Source: Symbiodinium natans (lineage: Eukaryota; Sar; Dinophyceae; Suessiales; Symbiodiniaceae). From it: a DNA stretch of 64,000 bases. Of the stretch, positions 44,130 to 55,112 are shown piece after piece. The DNA is taken from the NCBI GenBank assembly GCA_905221605.1, contig CAJNDS010002264.1, positions 343,492 to 407,491 of the forward strand, read 5' to 3'. Both the position numbers and the translations under genes were made by a program. Numbering within the stretch: the stretch's first letter is position 1; each line of letters begins with the position of its first letter. The notes under the pieces were generated by a model, which made no database searches, was not told the origin of the DNA, and saw only the letters and a list, made by a program, of their open reading frames with translations.

Positions 44130-45572
44130 CTGCGCAAGGATCTGGGTTTCAATGACTTTAGGGTTTAGGGTTTAGGGTTTAGGGTTTAGGGTTTAGGGCT
44201 TAGGGCTTAGGGCTTAGCGTTTAGGGTTTAGGGTTTAGGGCTTCGGGTTCTAGGGTTGGGCCTGAGCACAAGATCTGAGAACAGGTGTGGCTTGTATGGA
44301 CATATTTCCCAAAATAGCGGGGGTTCACCTAACATGGCCCCTGCAATACGACAACACTTCATTCGAGCAGTGGAGCCCGTGTCCCGATCTTGGAAACTCC
44401 CCCAATCAAGCGAAGACATTCCCTCAGCTTGAAAGCCACCATGATGAGGAGCCGCCAGCTAACACGCGAACCTGAAAGCCACCCCTAAACCTTAAACCCA
44501 AAAAAACGCGGACACCCCAACACCCTCAAACCCCCAAAACCACTGAACCCCCCAAACCCTGAAACCCCGGCACGCCTAAGCACCCCAAACCCTGAAACCC
44601 ACTAAACCCTGAAAGCCGCAAACCCGAAACAAACCCTACACCCTAGTTCCTCAAACCCACTAAACCCCTGCAACCCCCAAACCCGAAACCGTGAAGGGAC
44701 CTGGAAGCACAACTTCCTGCCCCCCCCCCCCCCCAAACGGCACCAGATCCCAGGCCTGCAGCTTCCAATTCGTTCCTGAGGGGTTTAGGGGTTTAGGGTT
44801 TAGGGCTTAGGGCTTAGGGTTTAGGGGTTTAGGGTTTAGGGGTTTCGGGTTTAGGGGCTAGGGGTTTAGGGTTCAGAAGTTTGGGATTTAGGGCTTAGGG
44901 TTTCGGGTGAGGCCTAGGTCCTCCCTGAAGGCTTCCGGCGCAGGCCACCGCATTTTGGGAGGGAGGGGGGGGGCTTCGGGCCAAGTTCGAGGCTCCCCAA
45001 ACCCAAGAACCCGAAACAAAACCCTAAGCCCTAGATCCTAAAGCCTAGACCCTATAAACCCCGAAACCCAAAAAGAAACCTAGAACCCTAACCCCTCAGC
45101 AACCACTGCTTCTAAGCCAACCACACCCCCCCCACAAACTCCCTGCAAAGCAGGTGTCAGCACATCCGCGGCGTCCTGAGTCCCGCCCGAGAGGCGCACC
45201 TGTGCCAGCCGGGCTGTTTGAAGCTCCAAGGGTTTAGGGTTTAGGGTTCAGGGTTTAGGGTTTAGGGTTTAGGGTTTAGGGTGTGGGGTTTAGGGGTTTG
45301 GGATTTGGGGTTTAGGGTTTAGGGTAGCTTCATGGGCCCTTAATCTGGTCCCTTACCCTCTTGCAAGGGTTCTGATGTATGGGCACTTGGGTTGTATAAA
45401 GTATATAAGGGATTTCTAAGGGTACCCTTTTAAGGGCCCAAACTAAGGGACCATGTAACTACCCTAAGAGAAGGGCTGGGGTCGAAAGTTTGGGGCTGTA
45501 AGGGTCTATAGGGTTCAGGGTTGAGAGAGGGTTTAGGGTTTAAGGTTGAAAGTTTAGGGTTTAGGGTTTAGG
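44130..45572. repeat. Telomere-like repeats without a clear gene
   Basis: TTTAGGG at 44156-44250 and 44790-44910, degenerate CCCTAAA/CCCCAAA at 44480-44680, TTTAGGG at 45230-45330. A minus frame at 44419-44228 (MSSLDWGSFQDRDTGSTARM) might be an upstream exon of the preceding gene. Confidence 0.55.
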
Positions 45573-46382
45573 GTTCAGCATCTCAAGTCCGAGCATTCAC
45601 TAGTCAAGCAGCTTGTCAAGTGTTGGAATAAAACCCCACCCACCCAAGAAACCCATAACATTGAGAAAATACAAAAATCACTCAATACATTCCCAGTAGG
45701 CTTAAAGCTTAAGGTCCAGTTGGCTCAAAACCCGAAATCTAACTCTCAACCTACTGTGGCGGGGGAGGGTGGGGGGGGTGGGGGGGGTGGGGGGGGGTAG
45801 GGGACCCTCAGGGCCCTAAACCCTATGCCCCAGAGGCACCCGGGTGGAAAAAAACCGTTTGCCGACGAAGGGGGTTTAGGCCCCCCCCCGGGTGGAAAAA
45901 AAACCATTTGCCCACGAAGGGGGTCAGGGTTTAGGGCCCTTCCGGCTGGAAAAAAACCATTTGCCCACGAAGGGGGTCAGGGTTTAGGGCCCCCCCGACT
46001 GGAAAAAAACCATTTGCCCACGAAGGGGGTCAGGGTTTAGGCCCCCCCCCCCGGTGGAAAAAACCCCCAGGGGTGGAAAAAAACCAGTTGCCCACGAAGG
46101 GGGTCAGGGTTTAGGGCCCCCCCGGGTGGAAAAAAACCATTTGCCCACGAAGGGGGTCAGGGTTTAGGGCCCCCCCGGGTGGAAAAAAACCATTTGCCCA
46201 CGAAGGGGGTCAGGGTTTAGGGCCCCCCCCGGGTGGAAAAAAACCATTTGCCCACGAAGGGGGTCAGGGTTTAGGGCCCCCCCGGGTGGGAAAAAACCCT
46301 TTGCCCACGAAGGGGGTCAGGGTTTAGGGCCCCGAAAAAAACCCTTTGCCCACGAAGGGGGTCAGGGTTTAGGGCCCCCCGT
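45573..46382 (+). repeat. Dispersed cassette, copy A: unique 190 bp, G-rich tract, 55-bp minisatellite
   Basis: A 190-bp segment (45573-45765) beginning GTTCAGCATCTCAAGTCCGA is followed by GGGGGTGGGG repeats (45765-45800) and about ten units of roughly 55 bp with CCATTTGCCCACGAAGGGGG and TCAGGGTTTAGGGCCCCCC. The same order occurs at 60682-61990, and the 190-bp parts of the two are near-identical. Confidence 0.9.
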
Positions 46383-46560
46383 TTAGGGTTTAGGGTTTAG
46401 GGTCTAGCGTCTAGCGTCTAGGGGTTAGGGTGGGGTTGTAGTCCCACGAAGCAGAGGCCTCACACGAGGACGGGGAAAGGCTGTAGGCCAGCCACATCTC
46501 ACTGTATTCCTGGGGGCTTCGGGTTTAGGGTTGAGGGTTTAGGGGTTTAGGGGTTTAGGG

Positions 46561-46839
46561 TACGGGGGGACAACCAAGGAAGGAAACCAACTCCCCTAAT
46601 CGCCCTGAACTTATATTTCCCAGATCGAACCAAGAAACAACCAAGAACACGGATAAGAGCAACAAGGAAGGGGCACCCTTACACAAGTAGAGGGGCACTA
46701 ACCCAACCCTCACTCCCAAACACGGACTTTTTTCTTTGGACGGGCTGGCCATCCTTGAGCCAAACATAGTTTACGGGTTCATTAACCCTTTCAACTTCCA
46801 ACACTAACTCCTTTCTACAATACCAATTGCAGCTCCGCA
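46561..46839 (-). repeat. 3' LTR of the giant-ORF element
   Basis: 279 bp, same ends as the 5' LTR, bordered on the far side by TTTAGGGG repeat. Confidence 0.92.
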
Positions 46840-46852
46840 CTCCCCCTGTCCT
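46840..46852 (-). promoter_or_regulatory. Polypurine tract
   Basis: The sense strand reads AGGACAGGGGGAG immediately before the 3' LTR, the expected position and composition for the plus-strand primer. Confidence 0.75.
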
Positions 46853-47209
46853 AGGATTTCCTAGGACACATTGGAGATGCAGGTCTTTTGGCCAAAAACT
46901 GCCATTAAGGCAGCAGCCAGCTGCTTGAAATGCAAGTTGTGGTTTAACGTCTTCCAGGACGGAATTATAGCACATTGGCTAACCTACTACCCATAGAGAA
47001 TCTTTTTTCACCATGATCCTCTCATCACTGCAGACTCCTTGGCCTTCTTCACCACAAACCGTGGTCTTCGCTACGCGAAAAGCTACTTACTTCTACTATC
47101 AGGGATTTCCATACCCTTAATAGTAACCACCACATTGTCAGCACATTGGCTGTTCCAGCGCACCCGTCTCCAGAAAGAGAAAAACTATCCCTTCATCCAT
47201 ACCATCCAA

Positions 47210-50200
47210 TCACTTCCTTTTCCGATTGTTGGCAATCTTGAGGTGAAGTTGCAGCAGAATATACTCCAGGTCCGAAACTGTAAGAACAGGATCCTGTACG
47301 CCCCCTTGAATTGAGGATACCAATCCTTCCCTCTTTGCGTCCTCAATCGCCTGGCAAGATTGACCCAGCTCTTCATTCGCAGTGGCAGACCCTGGTGCAT
47401 CCGCATCAGATGGACGATCCTTTTCTTCAGGATCTTGAACCATTACCACCTCTTCTTTTTTGGGACTCTGACTTTTCTCCCTCTTCTTTGTCTTTCCACC
47501 GACATTTGACTTTGTGCGCGTCTTCGAGGATTTTTCCACTGCAGAAGCCACCGCATTGGATGTTGATCCACCCTTCTCAATGATCGTCGGCATCTTCTTC
47601 GGCTTTGGAACCATGAGAGTGTAAGGATCTTCAATAGCTGCAGCTTTCCTCTTCTTTTTTACCTTTTTCTTCTCTTCTTCAACGGCAACCTCCGTCTCCG
47701 AAGTCTCAACCACTCCTGTTTCGGCAGGAATATCCTTGCTGGACTCCCTTTCTAGGGATCTCTTTTTACCTCTTTTGGGATCCTTTTCCTCTCCCAAATT
47801 GGCTCGCTCATACCATATCCTCAGGTCATTGACCCATTCTTCCACCTCCGCGAGCGAAACCTCATACGACTTCACTACTTCGAGAAGTTCCAGCACGGAC
47901 AACATTTCAGTGGTCCACGAAACCCATACTTGATCCATTTGGTCAGCATCTCCAGTGAACTTCAGGAGTTTGAACAATGGGTCCGCCTCTGCTCGAGCCA
48001 AATCTGGCTTGCCACCGGAGAGAAATGAAATCGCCTCCATCAACAGTTCCGTCATCTTGGTCTCTTCGTCATAAACCATAAAATCCTCCTCATCATCATC
48101 GAACTGTTCAGGAGAGATCTCCTTTTCTCCACCATTTGCACCAGACTTTTTCCTTGGACCATCCCTTGGGGGCGTCCTTGGAGACCTTGGCCTCTGTTTT
48201 TCCAACGGAACACCATGCTCGAAGACACACCTGTCACCAAATCGACACTTCCCAGACCGAGCAAACTGGACGCACCTCACACCAGTTGCATCATGCGAGA
48301 ACTCACAATCCTTTCCAGCGAAACATTCTCTCCCTGCCACATAGTATTTGCACCAATATGAATGTAGCACCACATCATCTTCGGAATGGATGAATTTGCA
48401 GTCGTCACCGAATTTGCAGCGATCTTTCCCCCTGCCGAACCAATAGCAGAAACCCTTCTTCCTCTTCTCCAAGCGCTCTGCCTCATACCGGTCCATAGGG
48501 CGATTGTGCTCTACATGAACATTGCCATGTACCTGGGGACTGCTCCCTTCACCCGACGTGCTATCAGTATTTGGTGCTTGGAGTACAGCTGGAAAACCCG
48601 GCCTTGGTCCTACCACCTTCATGATCGGTTTTCCGCCAACTCCTGAGCCATGCTGAGACGATCCAAAAACATTGAACATCTTCATGAAGGCCTTTCTAGT
48701 GCCAATCTTCTGCACCCTTTTGATTGGACGTTTCATTGCTCCAACCTTGCATCCAGATGCGTTCAAACGACACAACCTCCTATAACCAACTCTATGTCCC
48801 TTCTTCCAAAGAGCCATAAGAATTTTAGAGGCAGTAACATTCTCCACCTCTACCTTTTCCAATGGTCCCTCACTTCCCGGAACAAACCCATCCATATCTG
48901 AAGACCTTTCCATCTTTTTTGACACCACTTCGTCGAGGTAGTCTTCTGAGATCCAGGGTAAGTTCCCCTTAGAGGAAGGATTGTCATCATTGTTTGGTCC
49001 TTCACCAGGATACCCTTTTGTGCTGTCAAAGATCTTACCAGTAGTGCGGTCCTGCATAGAGAAATTCGAAGCCACGCGGGAGTACACTGACCACAAGAAA
49101 ATCCTTGTGTCCGCCAGTCTTGATGACCCACTGGATGTCTCCTCTTCCGGAGAAACTTCTGGCGCTTTGCCATCCCCTCCAGTGTCACCACTTATCTCAC
49201 CTCCAGCATCTTCAATGGGAATAAGGGATTCATTGTTCCCTTGATCAAGCACCGCGCCCTCTGGTCCAAAAACTTCCAGCACCGCTGTCGAAGGATCCAC
49301 CTCTTCATCAGCATCGTCGTCCATCCTTCTCCAGAGAGCCTCCAATTGGTCCGCACAAGTCGCCGCTTGAAGGAACTCCATCAACCGAGCCCTCCCGCGC
49401 TGCCAGAGAAATTCCGAAATCATCACCGACCCTTGGGCTCCCAGATTCAGGAATGGGTGAACCATTTTGGCTACCCTCGCCATAAGTTCAATATGAACTT
49501 CCATGCCTGGACTGCGGCTCCAATCGTAGGCAATTGCCTCCATAGCAGTTCCAAACTTGTCAGTGTTCTTGAATTCCCCTTCCAGACCAGGAGACAACAA
49601 AGCACCCATCACTGAAAGAGGATAATTCCCCACCGCCGGCAAGCACGGGTTTTCATGGAACGAATGATGCAGGTCAGTATAATGTCCTTGATCTCTCCTT
49701 TGAAAAAGGAGTGCTCCAGTCCCTAGCTGGGCATTCATTTCATCCACTTGAACCATTTCAGCACATATCCTCTGTGCCATGTACGCCATTGCTGGCCAGA
49801 CGGAACGATCGGTAAGACCGCGACGCATAACCCAATCAGTTGTTGGCGACTGAATCAGCGTCCTTGGATCATACACCAGAACAACCATCGCACCGTCACC
49901 CATTGACTGATCAGCATCGTCCTCCAGTGCCAGGTTCTCATCCTGTTCGCTTGCACCCTCGGATGACATGCTAATAACCAAATTTCGATCCATCTTATTG
50001 GACCCTTTTTGGCAGTCTCTTTGCCCCACCGGCAACTTGCCAACTGCAACCTTCCAATAAATCCGAGTCAGAAGGCCTTTAACCAGCAATTGCTGAAGGT
50101 CACTCCTCACCGGACCACCATCCAAAATCTTCGCATCATCACCACGGAGGTCATTGCTCCCACCTTCTCCTTCTTTTTGGTCAGTCTCCTCGCCAGAAAT

Positions 50201-53200
50201 CTGTACTGCTCCTTCCGGCGCCGTCTCCTGTCCAGCCACTTCTTGCCCAGGAAGAACTTGAGCGCTTTCAGAGACATTCACCTGTCCAGCAACACCTTGC
50301 CCAGGTAAAACCTCATCCGTGGAGCCCACCGCCAGCGAACCAACCATAACTGAACCATCCCTTGCTCTTTTTTGAGACCGTTCAGCTCGACGAGAAGGTT
50401 GTGGTAGCGAAAAAACTTGTGAAGTCACTTCTTGGCGGGTCTCCCCCCGCGACGCTTTGTCGCGCCCTTCGCCAAGGTGAACCGATTTTTTCGGCCCGTC
50501 ATTGGAGCCTGAAGAACCACTTTGCGGAACATTGCCACGATTCGCAGTTCTCTGTGAATCCCTTTCTTGCAAAAAGATTTCCTTCAGGCGTTGTACGGCA
50601 TTGGTCTCCTCTTCGCTTGAATCGCTTGAGGAAGCGGCATACGAGACCAAAGCCTCCGCCTGTTCATCATCATCCACCACATCTGCCCACGCTCTGCTGA
50701 ACCGATACGACAACCCACCACGAGGCTTCAGTTCCAGTGGCTTCGGCTTTTCCACCACTTCCGCCGGTTGCACTCGTCGTTGTGACCGAGAGCGTGGCAC
50801 CTGTCGCACCTGTTTTTTGTCCAGCAAGGGCCTTCCCCTTCTCACAGGGTTTGATCTTGACCGATACTTTTTTGTTGGTGGATTCACCGGCGGCATTCCA
50901 ACTCCCACCAACCGCAGCTTCTGTACACACAACGGAGACCTCTGCGCAAGCGTCCAACCATCACGGTACCTGACCTTATCAAAAAGCTCCCGATAGGAGC
51001 CTCTCGGCATAGTTTTTGCACCGGAGTCTTCAGCTTCACGCACCTGAGTGAGGGTTCGCACCGCCGCTCTTCCAGTCCCTTTGTTCCCAGAAGATTGTTG
51101 TACCCGTACAGATGCATCAGAAGGAACTGCCTTTTCCGGTCCTCCCGGTCGATATCGGACCTCACCCACCAATTGCAGAATTTTGCATGCGGTCACTTTG
51201 TTGATCCCTTTGTCAACCAAATCTTCCACAAAGATGAACTCTTGCAAATCCGACACATTGGTCACACCAAGCGTAATCATCACCTCACTTACATGAGGGG
51301 TATACACCCACAGGTGTGCGTTGCGAGCCATCCAATTTTCAATTGGCTCCTCCGGATTTTGAAGCTGAGTACCAGTGGATGCAGCCACTGAATTCTTTTG
51401 TTCATCAGCTTCTGCTTCATCCAGAGTACCTTTTTCACCATCTTTTTGTGACACATTGGTCATTTGCAGTGCTTTCGGTGCCGAGGATGAGGAAGATTCA
51501 GCTCCCCCACTTGCAGGCGGCTGAAACGTGCTTCTATCCGTAATCTCCCATCCTCTCTCTTTTTCAAACCGGACCTGATTGGCCACCTGTACCAAGTGTT
51601 TCAGGAGCGACAGCCGCTCCTCTGACATCTCGTCATGGGAGTACTTGCAGAAATTTAACCCTTTCCGGCAACGTCCTCGGAGGTAATAATCGAAACAGCA
51701 ATTGTGGAACCCTGCGTCCCTTAGTGACTTCCTGGAAGCATTGTCCCAAGATTTGCCGGGCTCCCAAGTCCCTTCCAATGCTATGTCATCGTTGTGAAGG
51801 TACCTGCATGCAGTCCCATATTTACAACCACCTTGATTGTAATACAGACACAGCCGACCTTTTGGCTCACCTGACGTAGGCTCACCCTTTGATGCACCTT
51901 TGCCAAAATTGTACTTGGCCCGGAAGGCTAAATCCTCCCGCTCCTGCTGTGCCTCATCCACTGTACCTTCCTCTGTGGGAGGGTCACCGATGTTCCCTTC
52001 CTCATCATCAGCTTCTTGGCTATTCTTTGGATCAGTTGACCCTCCTCCTGGCCAACCTTCACCATAACGACGATGCTCATAGGAACACTCATCACCATTG
52101 CGACACCTTCCCCGATTGAAGAACTTGCACAGCTTGCTGTAACCAGGTGACAACACAGTCTTTGGTGTCATGTAAGCCTTTTTGTACTGGTCAGGGTCCA
52201 TGTAGGCTTCCATTGGCTTGTTCTCCCTTTTGCTCATGGATTGCACTGCACCATCAAGCTCCTGCAAAAATAGCTTGGTGTCCAACCAAAGCGCGTTCCA
52301 AAACTCATCTTCCCCTTGATTCAGCACCGTTGCCACCGCTTCACCCACAACTGGTCGAGAAAATCTCCTTTTTTTGCATGCCAGTTCGAAAAGCGCGTTG
52401 TGGTACTGTTTTCGGGAAAAAGTGGTTAACTCCCCCAAGCCTGTGCTTTCTGTACCATCAGGCTTCCAACCACCATTTTGCAAGATGCCATACGCGCGCC
52501 GAGCTTGCGCATTGAGGAATGCCTGATCTGCAACACACTCCTGTAAATCTTCCATCGGGCGACCCAACAGCATCCCTGTAATTTTGCCAACATAGGCTTC
52601 CTCTTCGTTTCCATTCTCCAGAAGAGCTTTGTAGATCTTTTCTCCATAAAGTTGTCTTTCTTCTCGTTCTTCAGAGGATAACTCCTGTATCACAAGCTCC
52701 TCATCGGAATGCTCTTCCTCCTGTTTCCAGTCCCATTGACCGTTTGAATCTCGGTACCACTGACCAACATACCATGGATTCGTCCACCACGTACTCCAGC
52801 CGCTGGGTTTCCACTTCCGCAGCGTTGAGGAAGAGTCCTCCACGTCCTCTTCCAAAACCAGAAAGGTGTCCAAGATTATGGTACCATCATCTTCCACTAG
52901 TTTCACTGTTCCATTGACAGTATCACCAAATCTGAAATGGCACGTATTGTTCCCTTCTGTAGGAATCAATACATTCAAATCACCATGGTCCAAAAAAGCT
53001 CCATACCCATTGATGCAGCGCACTAGACCCATGATCTCATCTCCCTCTTGATAGCAATGTGTCCCAGGTGATTCCAAGGCTCCCGCTCGGGGCACTTTCT
53101 TTGCTTGCTCTTCAGAAACCACCTCTGTATCATCGGCTCCTGGCGCATCCTTTGTTTTCACCTTTGAGTCACACTGCTCGTCCTGCTCCACGAGTCCCAC

Positions 53201-55078
53201 AAGCTCATCTTTTTTGTGCTCCTGGACTTCAGGACCTCTCTTTTTCTCCGCCAAAGGCTTTGCCTCATCTGCTGTAATTCGCTCGGTGTCGACTTCCGGC
53301 GAACTTCCAGACGGCAACACTTCTCCCTTCATGGGAGTGGACCCATCATTGGAGTCCTTTGTCACACCTTCTGCAGCAGGCAAATCTTCCTCCACTGCAG
53401 GGCAATTGAGTCGATCATCCACGGCAGGCATGCTTTCTTCCACCGCAGGATCCTTTGGTTCCATGGCTTCCAAAGGAGAATTTCCACCATCATTGACCAC
53501 AGCTGCCTCATTGGCTCCGGTGTAGCCCTTGTCATTTCGTTCCTCGCTGCTAACTTCAGGTTGCACCAGTGCGTCCACCTGTGAACCTCCATCATCAGCT
53601 GCTGCGGAGACCTGCGCCCCATTGTTGCAGTCGCCCGTGGAACGTAACGCCATATGCACCTCAACCCGTGCTTCCTTCGCACTCCAGGTAATATCTGGCG
53701 CATCGACCCGCGCATCATTGGCGCTCCAGGCCTCATTTTTCAGATCTTCTGTGTCTCCAGCTATTCCAGAAGCTTCTTTTTCCCTTTGAATGGCAGGAAC
53801 CTTGGCACCAAACGAAGAGACCTCCTCAGTCGCAACACACGACCTTTTCCCTCCGTCTTCCAAATCTCCAGGACCACATTCCCGAACGACAGGTACCACA
53901 TCCACCACTCGATCTTCTGCAGCCGACACAGTTCCGATCTCCACATTGGGAATCTTTTCTTCTGGACCTACCGATTCCACCGCTGCCACACCCTCAGAAA
54001 GTGCTCCCATTCCTTCCCGATCCAGATGTTGAGCTCCAGCGATGTCTGTTCGGTTTCCAGGAATCTCCTCCTCATCAGGAGAACCCGAGGTCGGGGCGTC
54101 ACCACCAGCCCTAGGACCGCTATCCCTGATAGTAGAGGAAAAATCTTTTTCACCTAAACTATTTACACTACCCTGGAATGCCCTCGTAGACTCAGTCTTC
54201 GGAGTAGAGGATGAAGAATCCAGCGCCGCCTCCATTTCCAGCTCATTGCCCGAAGGAGACCCAACCACCTCGTCACTCTTCATCTTTTCACCTACCACCG
54301 GCAATGTCCACTTGCTTTCCTGCGTATCCAGGCAGTAATAATATTGTCTCCCATCTTCATGGAGGTGCCATTCCCACGTTGTCCCATCGCACGCTTTGAT
54401 CAGATGCTCGTCTTTCTGAAAACCATCCCTTTCAGAGACCTGTCGCATCTCGTCCTCTTCTTCGGACAACTGTCGCAACCTCTCAGCCTCCATCTGTAGG
54501 ATCTCCTCCTCCCCCATGGCGTATCCAGCAGCAGGTGCAGCTTCAAAGCTGTCCGCACCCTTCTGTTCATGACCGCTTCCACCACCTTGGGAACTCGAAG
54601 ATGGACCCCTTTTGATCTTGTTCAGAGGCCTCCGGGCCGCTTGCAGCACTTCTCCAATCAGATCGGTCTGAGACTCTTGGTCTACCATTCGACCCGAAGT
54701 CGAAGACGACGGCTGATACCCGTGTTTGTGCAACACTCGTAAAACAGTCACCTCCATTTCACGATCTATACCACCAGTCGCGTCCCAGTTCCTTTTCTCA
54801 CCAGGCTTTGGCGATACAGAAACAGCACGTCCTTCAGCTTCAGCATTGCTAACCATATCCCTATTGGGATTCATACCCACATTGGGGCTTTCTGCAACCA
54901 AGGCCTCTTCCAGATGTTCTTCAGCGCCGGGAATCACCTCTTCCAACACCGATCTTTCACCCAGAGACTCAGCTGCACCATTTCCAGCTCCACCATCTTG
55001 TCCACCATCCGAGGCAAGTTGGAGCCATCGCTTCGGAGAAGGCATTGCTTCTTGATCCCAAAAACCTTGAAAGAACAC
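47210..55078 (-). CDS. Giant RNA-binding ORF protein of the LTR element (WW, S1, MLLE, six CCCH)
   Basis: Uninterrupted 2,622 codons starting 23 bases after the primer-binding site. Domains by eye: WW-like at about 231-262 (WEWHLHEDGRQYYYCLDTQE then SKWTLP); S1-like RNA-binding at about 677-738 (GLVRCINGYGAFLDHGDLNV); MLLE/PABC at about 805-866, with the hallmark VGKITGMLLGRPMEDLQE; CCCH fingers near 984, 1074 and 1126 and again near 2208, 2242 and 2269 (CVQFARSGKCRFGDRCVFEH); a possible SAM-like helical region at about 1245-1305. The first 600 residues are acidic and low in complexity; the tail is Lys-rich and could be a nuclear signal. No catalytic retroelement domain was seen. Likely a Gag-like or RNA-packaging protein binding mRNA and PABP partners, by inference. 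Several domains are host-like. Confidence 0.88.
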   Translation of the reverse strand: MFFQGFWDQEAMPSPKRWLQLASDGGQDGGAGNGAAESLGERSVLEEVIPGAEEHLEEALVAESPNVGMNPNRDMVSNAEAEGRAVSVSPKPGEKRNWDATGGIDREMEVTVLRVLHKHGYQPSSSTSGRMVDQESQTDLIGEVLQAARRPLNKIKRGPSSSSQGGGSGHEQKGADSFEAAPAAGYAMGEEEILQMEAERLRQLSEEEDEMRQVSERDGFQKDEHLIKACDGTTWEWHLHEDGRQYYYCLDTQESKWTLPVVGEKMKSDEVVGSPSGNELEMEAALDSSSSTPKTESTRAFQGSVNSLGEKDFSSTIRDSGPRAGGDAPTSGSPDEEEIPGNRTDIAGAQHLDREGMGALSEGVAAVESVGPEEKIPNVEIGTVSAAEDRVVDVVPVVRECGPGDLEDGGKRSCVATEEVSSFGAKVPAIQREKEASGIAGDTEDLKNEAWSANDARVDAPDITWSAKEARVEVHMALRSTGDCNNGAQVSAAADDGGSQVDALVQPEVSSEERNDKGYTGANEAAVVNDGGNSPLEAMEPKDPAVEESMPAVDDRLNCPAVEEDLPAAEGVTKDSNDGSTPMKGEVLPSGSSPEVDTERITADEAKPLAEKKRGPEVQEHKKDELVGLVEQDEQCDSKVKTKDAPGADDTEVVSEEQAKKVPRAGALESPGTHCYQEGDEIMGLVRCINGYGAFLDHGDLNVLIPTEGNNTCHFRFGDTVNGTVKLVEDDGTIILDTFLVLEEDVEDSSSTLRKWKPSGWSTWWTNPWYVGQWYRDSNGQWDWKQEEEHSDEELVIQELSSEEREERQLYGEKIYKALLENGNEEEAYVGKITGMLLGRPMEDLQECVADQAFLNAQARRAYGILQNGGWKPDGTESTGLGELTTFSRKQYHNALFELACKKRRFSRPVVGEAVATVLNQGEDEFWNALWLDTKLFLQELDGAVQSMSKRENKPMEAYMDPDQYKKAYMTPKTVLSPGYSKLCKFFNRGRCRNGDECSYEHRRYGEGWPGGGSTDPKNSQEADDEEGNIGDPPTEEGTVDEAQQEREDLAFRAKYNFGKGASKGEPTSGEPKGRLCLYYNQGGCKYGTACRYLHNDDIALEGTWEPGKSWDNASRKSLRDAGFHNCCFDYYLRGRCRKGLNFCKYSHDEMSEERLSLLKHLVQVANQVRFEKERGWEITDRSTFQPPASGGAESSSSSAPKALQMTNVSQKDGEKGTLDEAEADEQKNSVAASTGTQLQNPEEPIENWMARNAHLWVYTPHVSEVMITLGVTNVSDLQEFIFVEDLVDKGINKVTACKILQLVGEVRYRPGGPEKAVPSDASVRVQQSSGNKGTGRAAVRTLTQVREAEDSGAKTMPRGSYRELFDKVRYRDGWTLAQRSPLCVQKLRLVGVGMPPVNPPTKKYRSRSNPVRRGRPLLDKKQVRQVPRSRSQRRVQPAEVVEKPKPLELKPRGGLSYRFSRAWADVVDDDEQAEALVSYAASSSDSSEEETNAVQRLKEIFLQERDSQRTANRGNVPQSGSSGSNDGPKKSVHLGEGRDKASRGETRQEVTSQVFSLPQPSRRAERSQKRARDGSVMVGSLAVGSTDEVLPGQGVAGQVNVSESAQVLPGQEVAGQETAPEGAVQISGEETDQKEGEGGSNDLRGDDAKILDGGPVRSDLQQLLVKGLLTRIYWKVAVGKLPVGQRDCQKGSNKMDRNLVISMSSEGASEQDENLALEDDADQSMGDGAMVVLVYDPRTLIQSPTTDWVMRRGLTDRSVWPAMAYMAQRICAEMVQVDEMNAQLGTGALLFQRRDQGHYTDLHHSFHENPCLPAVGNYPLSVMGALLSPGLEGEFKNTDKFGTAMEAIAYDWSRSPGMEVHIELMARVAKMVHPFLNLGAQGSVMISEFLWQRGRARLMEFLQAATCADQLEALWRRMDDDADEEVDPSTAVLEVFGPEGAVLDQGNNESLIPIEDAGGEISGDTGGDGKAPEVSPEEETSSGSSRLADTRIFLWSVYSRVASNFSMQDRTTGKIFDSTKGYPGEGPNNDDNPSSKGNLPWISEDYLDEVVSKKMERSSDMDGFVPGSEGPLEKVEVENVTASKILMALWKKGHRVGYRRLCRLNASGCKVGAMKRPIKRVQKIGTRKAFMKMFNVFGSSQHGSGVGGKPIMKVVGPRPGFPAVLQAPNTDSTSGEGSSPQVHGNVHVEHNRPMDRYEAERLEKRKKGFCYWFGRGKDRCKFGDDCKFIHSEDDVVLHSYWCKYYVAGRECFAGKDCEFSHDATGVRCVQFARSGKCRFGDRCVFEHGVPLEKQRPRSPRTPPRDGPRKKSGANGGEKEISPEQFDDDEEDFMVYDEETKMTELLMEAISFLSGGKPDLARAEADPLFKLLKFTGDADQMDQVWVSWTTEMLSVLELLEVVKSYEVSLAEVEEWVNDLRIWYERANLGEEKDPKRGKKRSLERESSKDIPAETGVVETSETEVAVEEEKKKVKKKRKAAAIEDPYTLMVPKPKKMPTIIEKGGSTSNAVASAVEKSSKTRTKSNVGGKTKKREKSQSPKKEEVVMVQDPEEKDRPSDADAPGSATANEELGQSCQAIEDAKREGLVSSIQGGVQDPVLTVSDLEYILLQLHLKIANNRKRK

Positions 55079-55100
55079 TTAACCGCAGGGAACCTAATTT

Positions 55101-55112
55101 GGGCTCATAACC
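55101..55112 (-). promoter_or_regulatory. Primer-binding site for a half initiator-tRNA(Met)
   Basis: Directly after the 5' LTR the sense strand reads GGTTATGAGCCC. This is complementary to GGGCTCATAACC, the anticodon stem-loop of initiator tRNA(Met), not to a tRNA 3' end. Drosophila copia is known to prime from an internal initiator-tRNA fragment in this way. Confidence 0.8.

Noticed and set aside
45719-45727. TTGGCTCAA as a spliced-leader relic
   Set aside because: It is nine bases only, lacks the final G, and the matching cassette copy at 60.8 kb reads TTGGCCGAA, so chance is more likely.
45830-46382. CRISPR array
   Set aside because: Whole units repeat with no unique spacers; this is a minisatellite in a eukaryotic genome.
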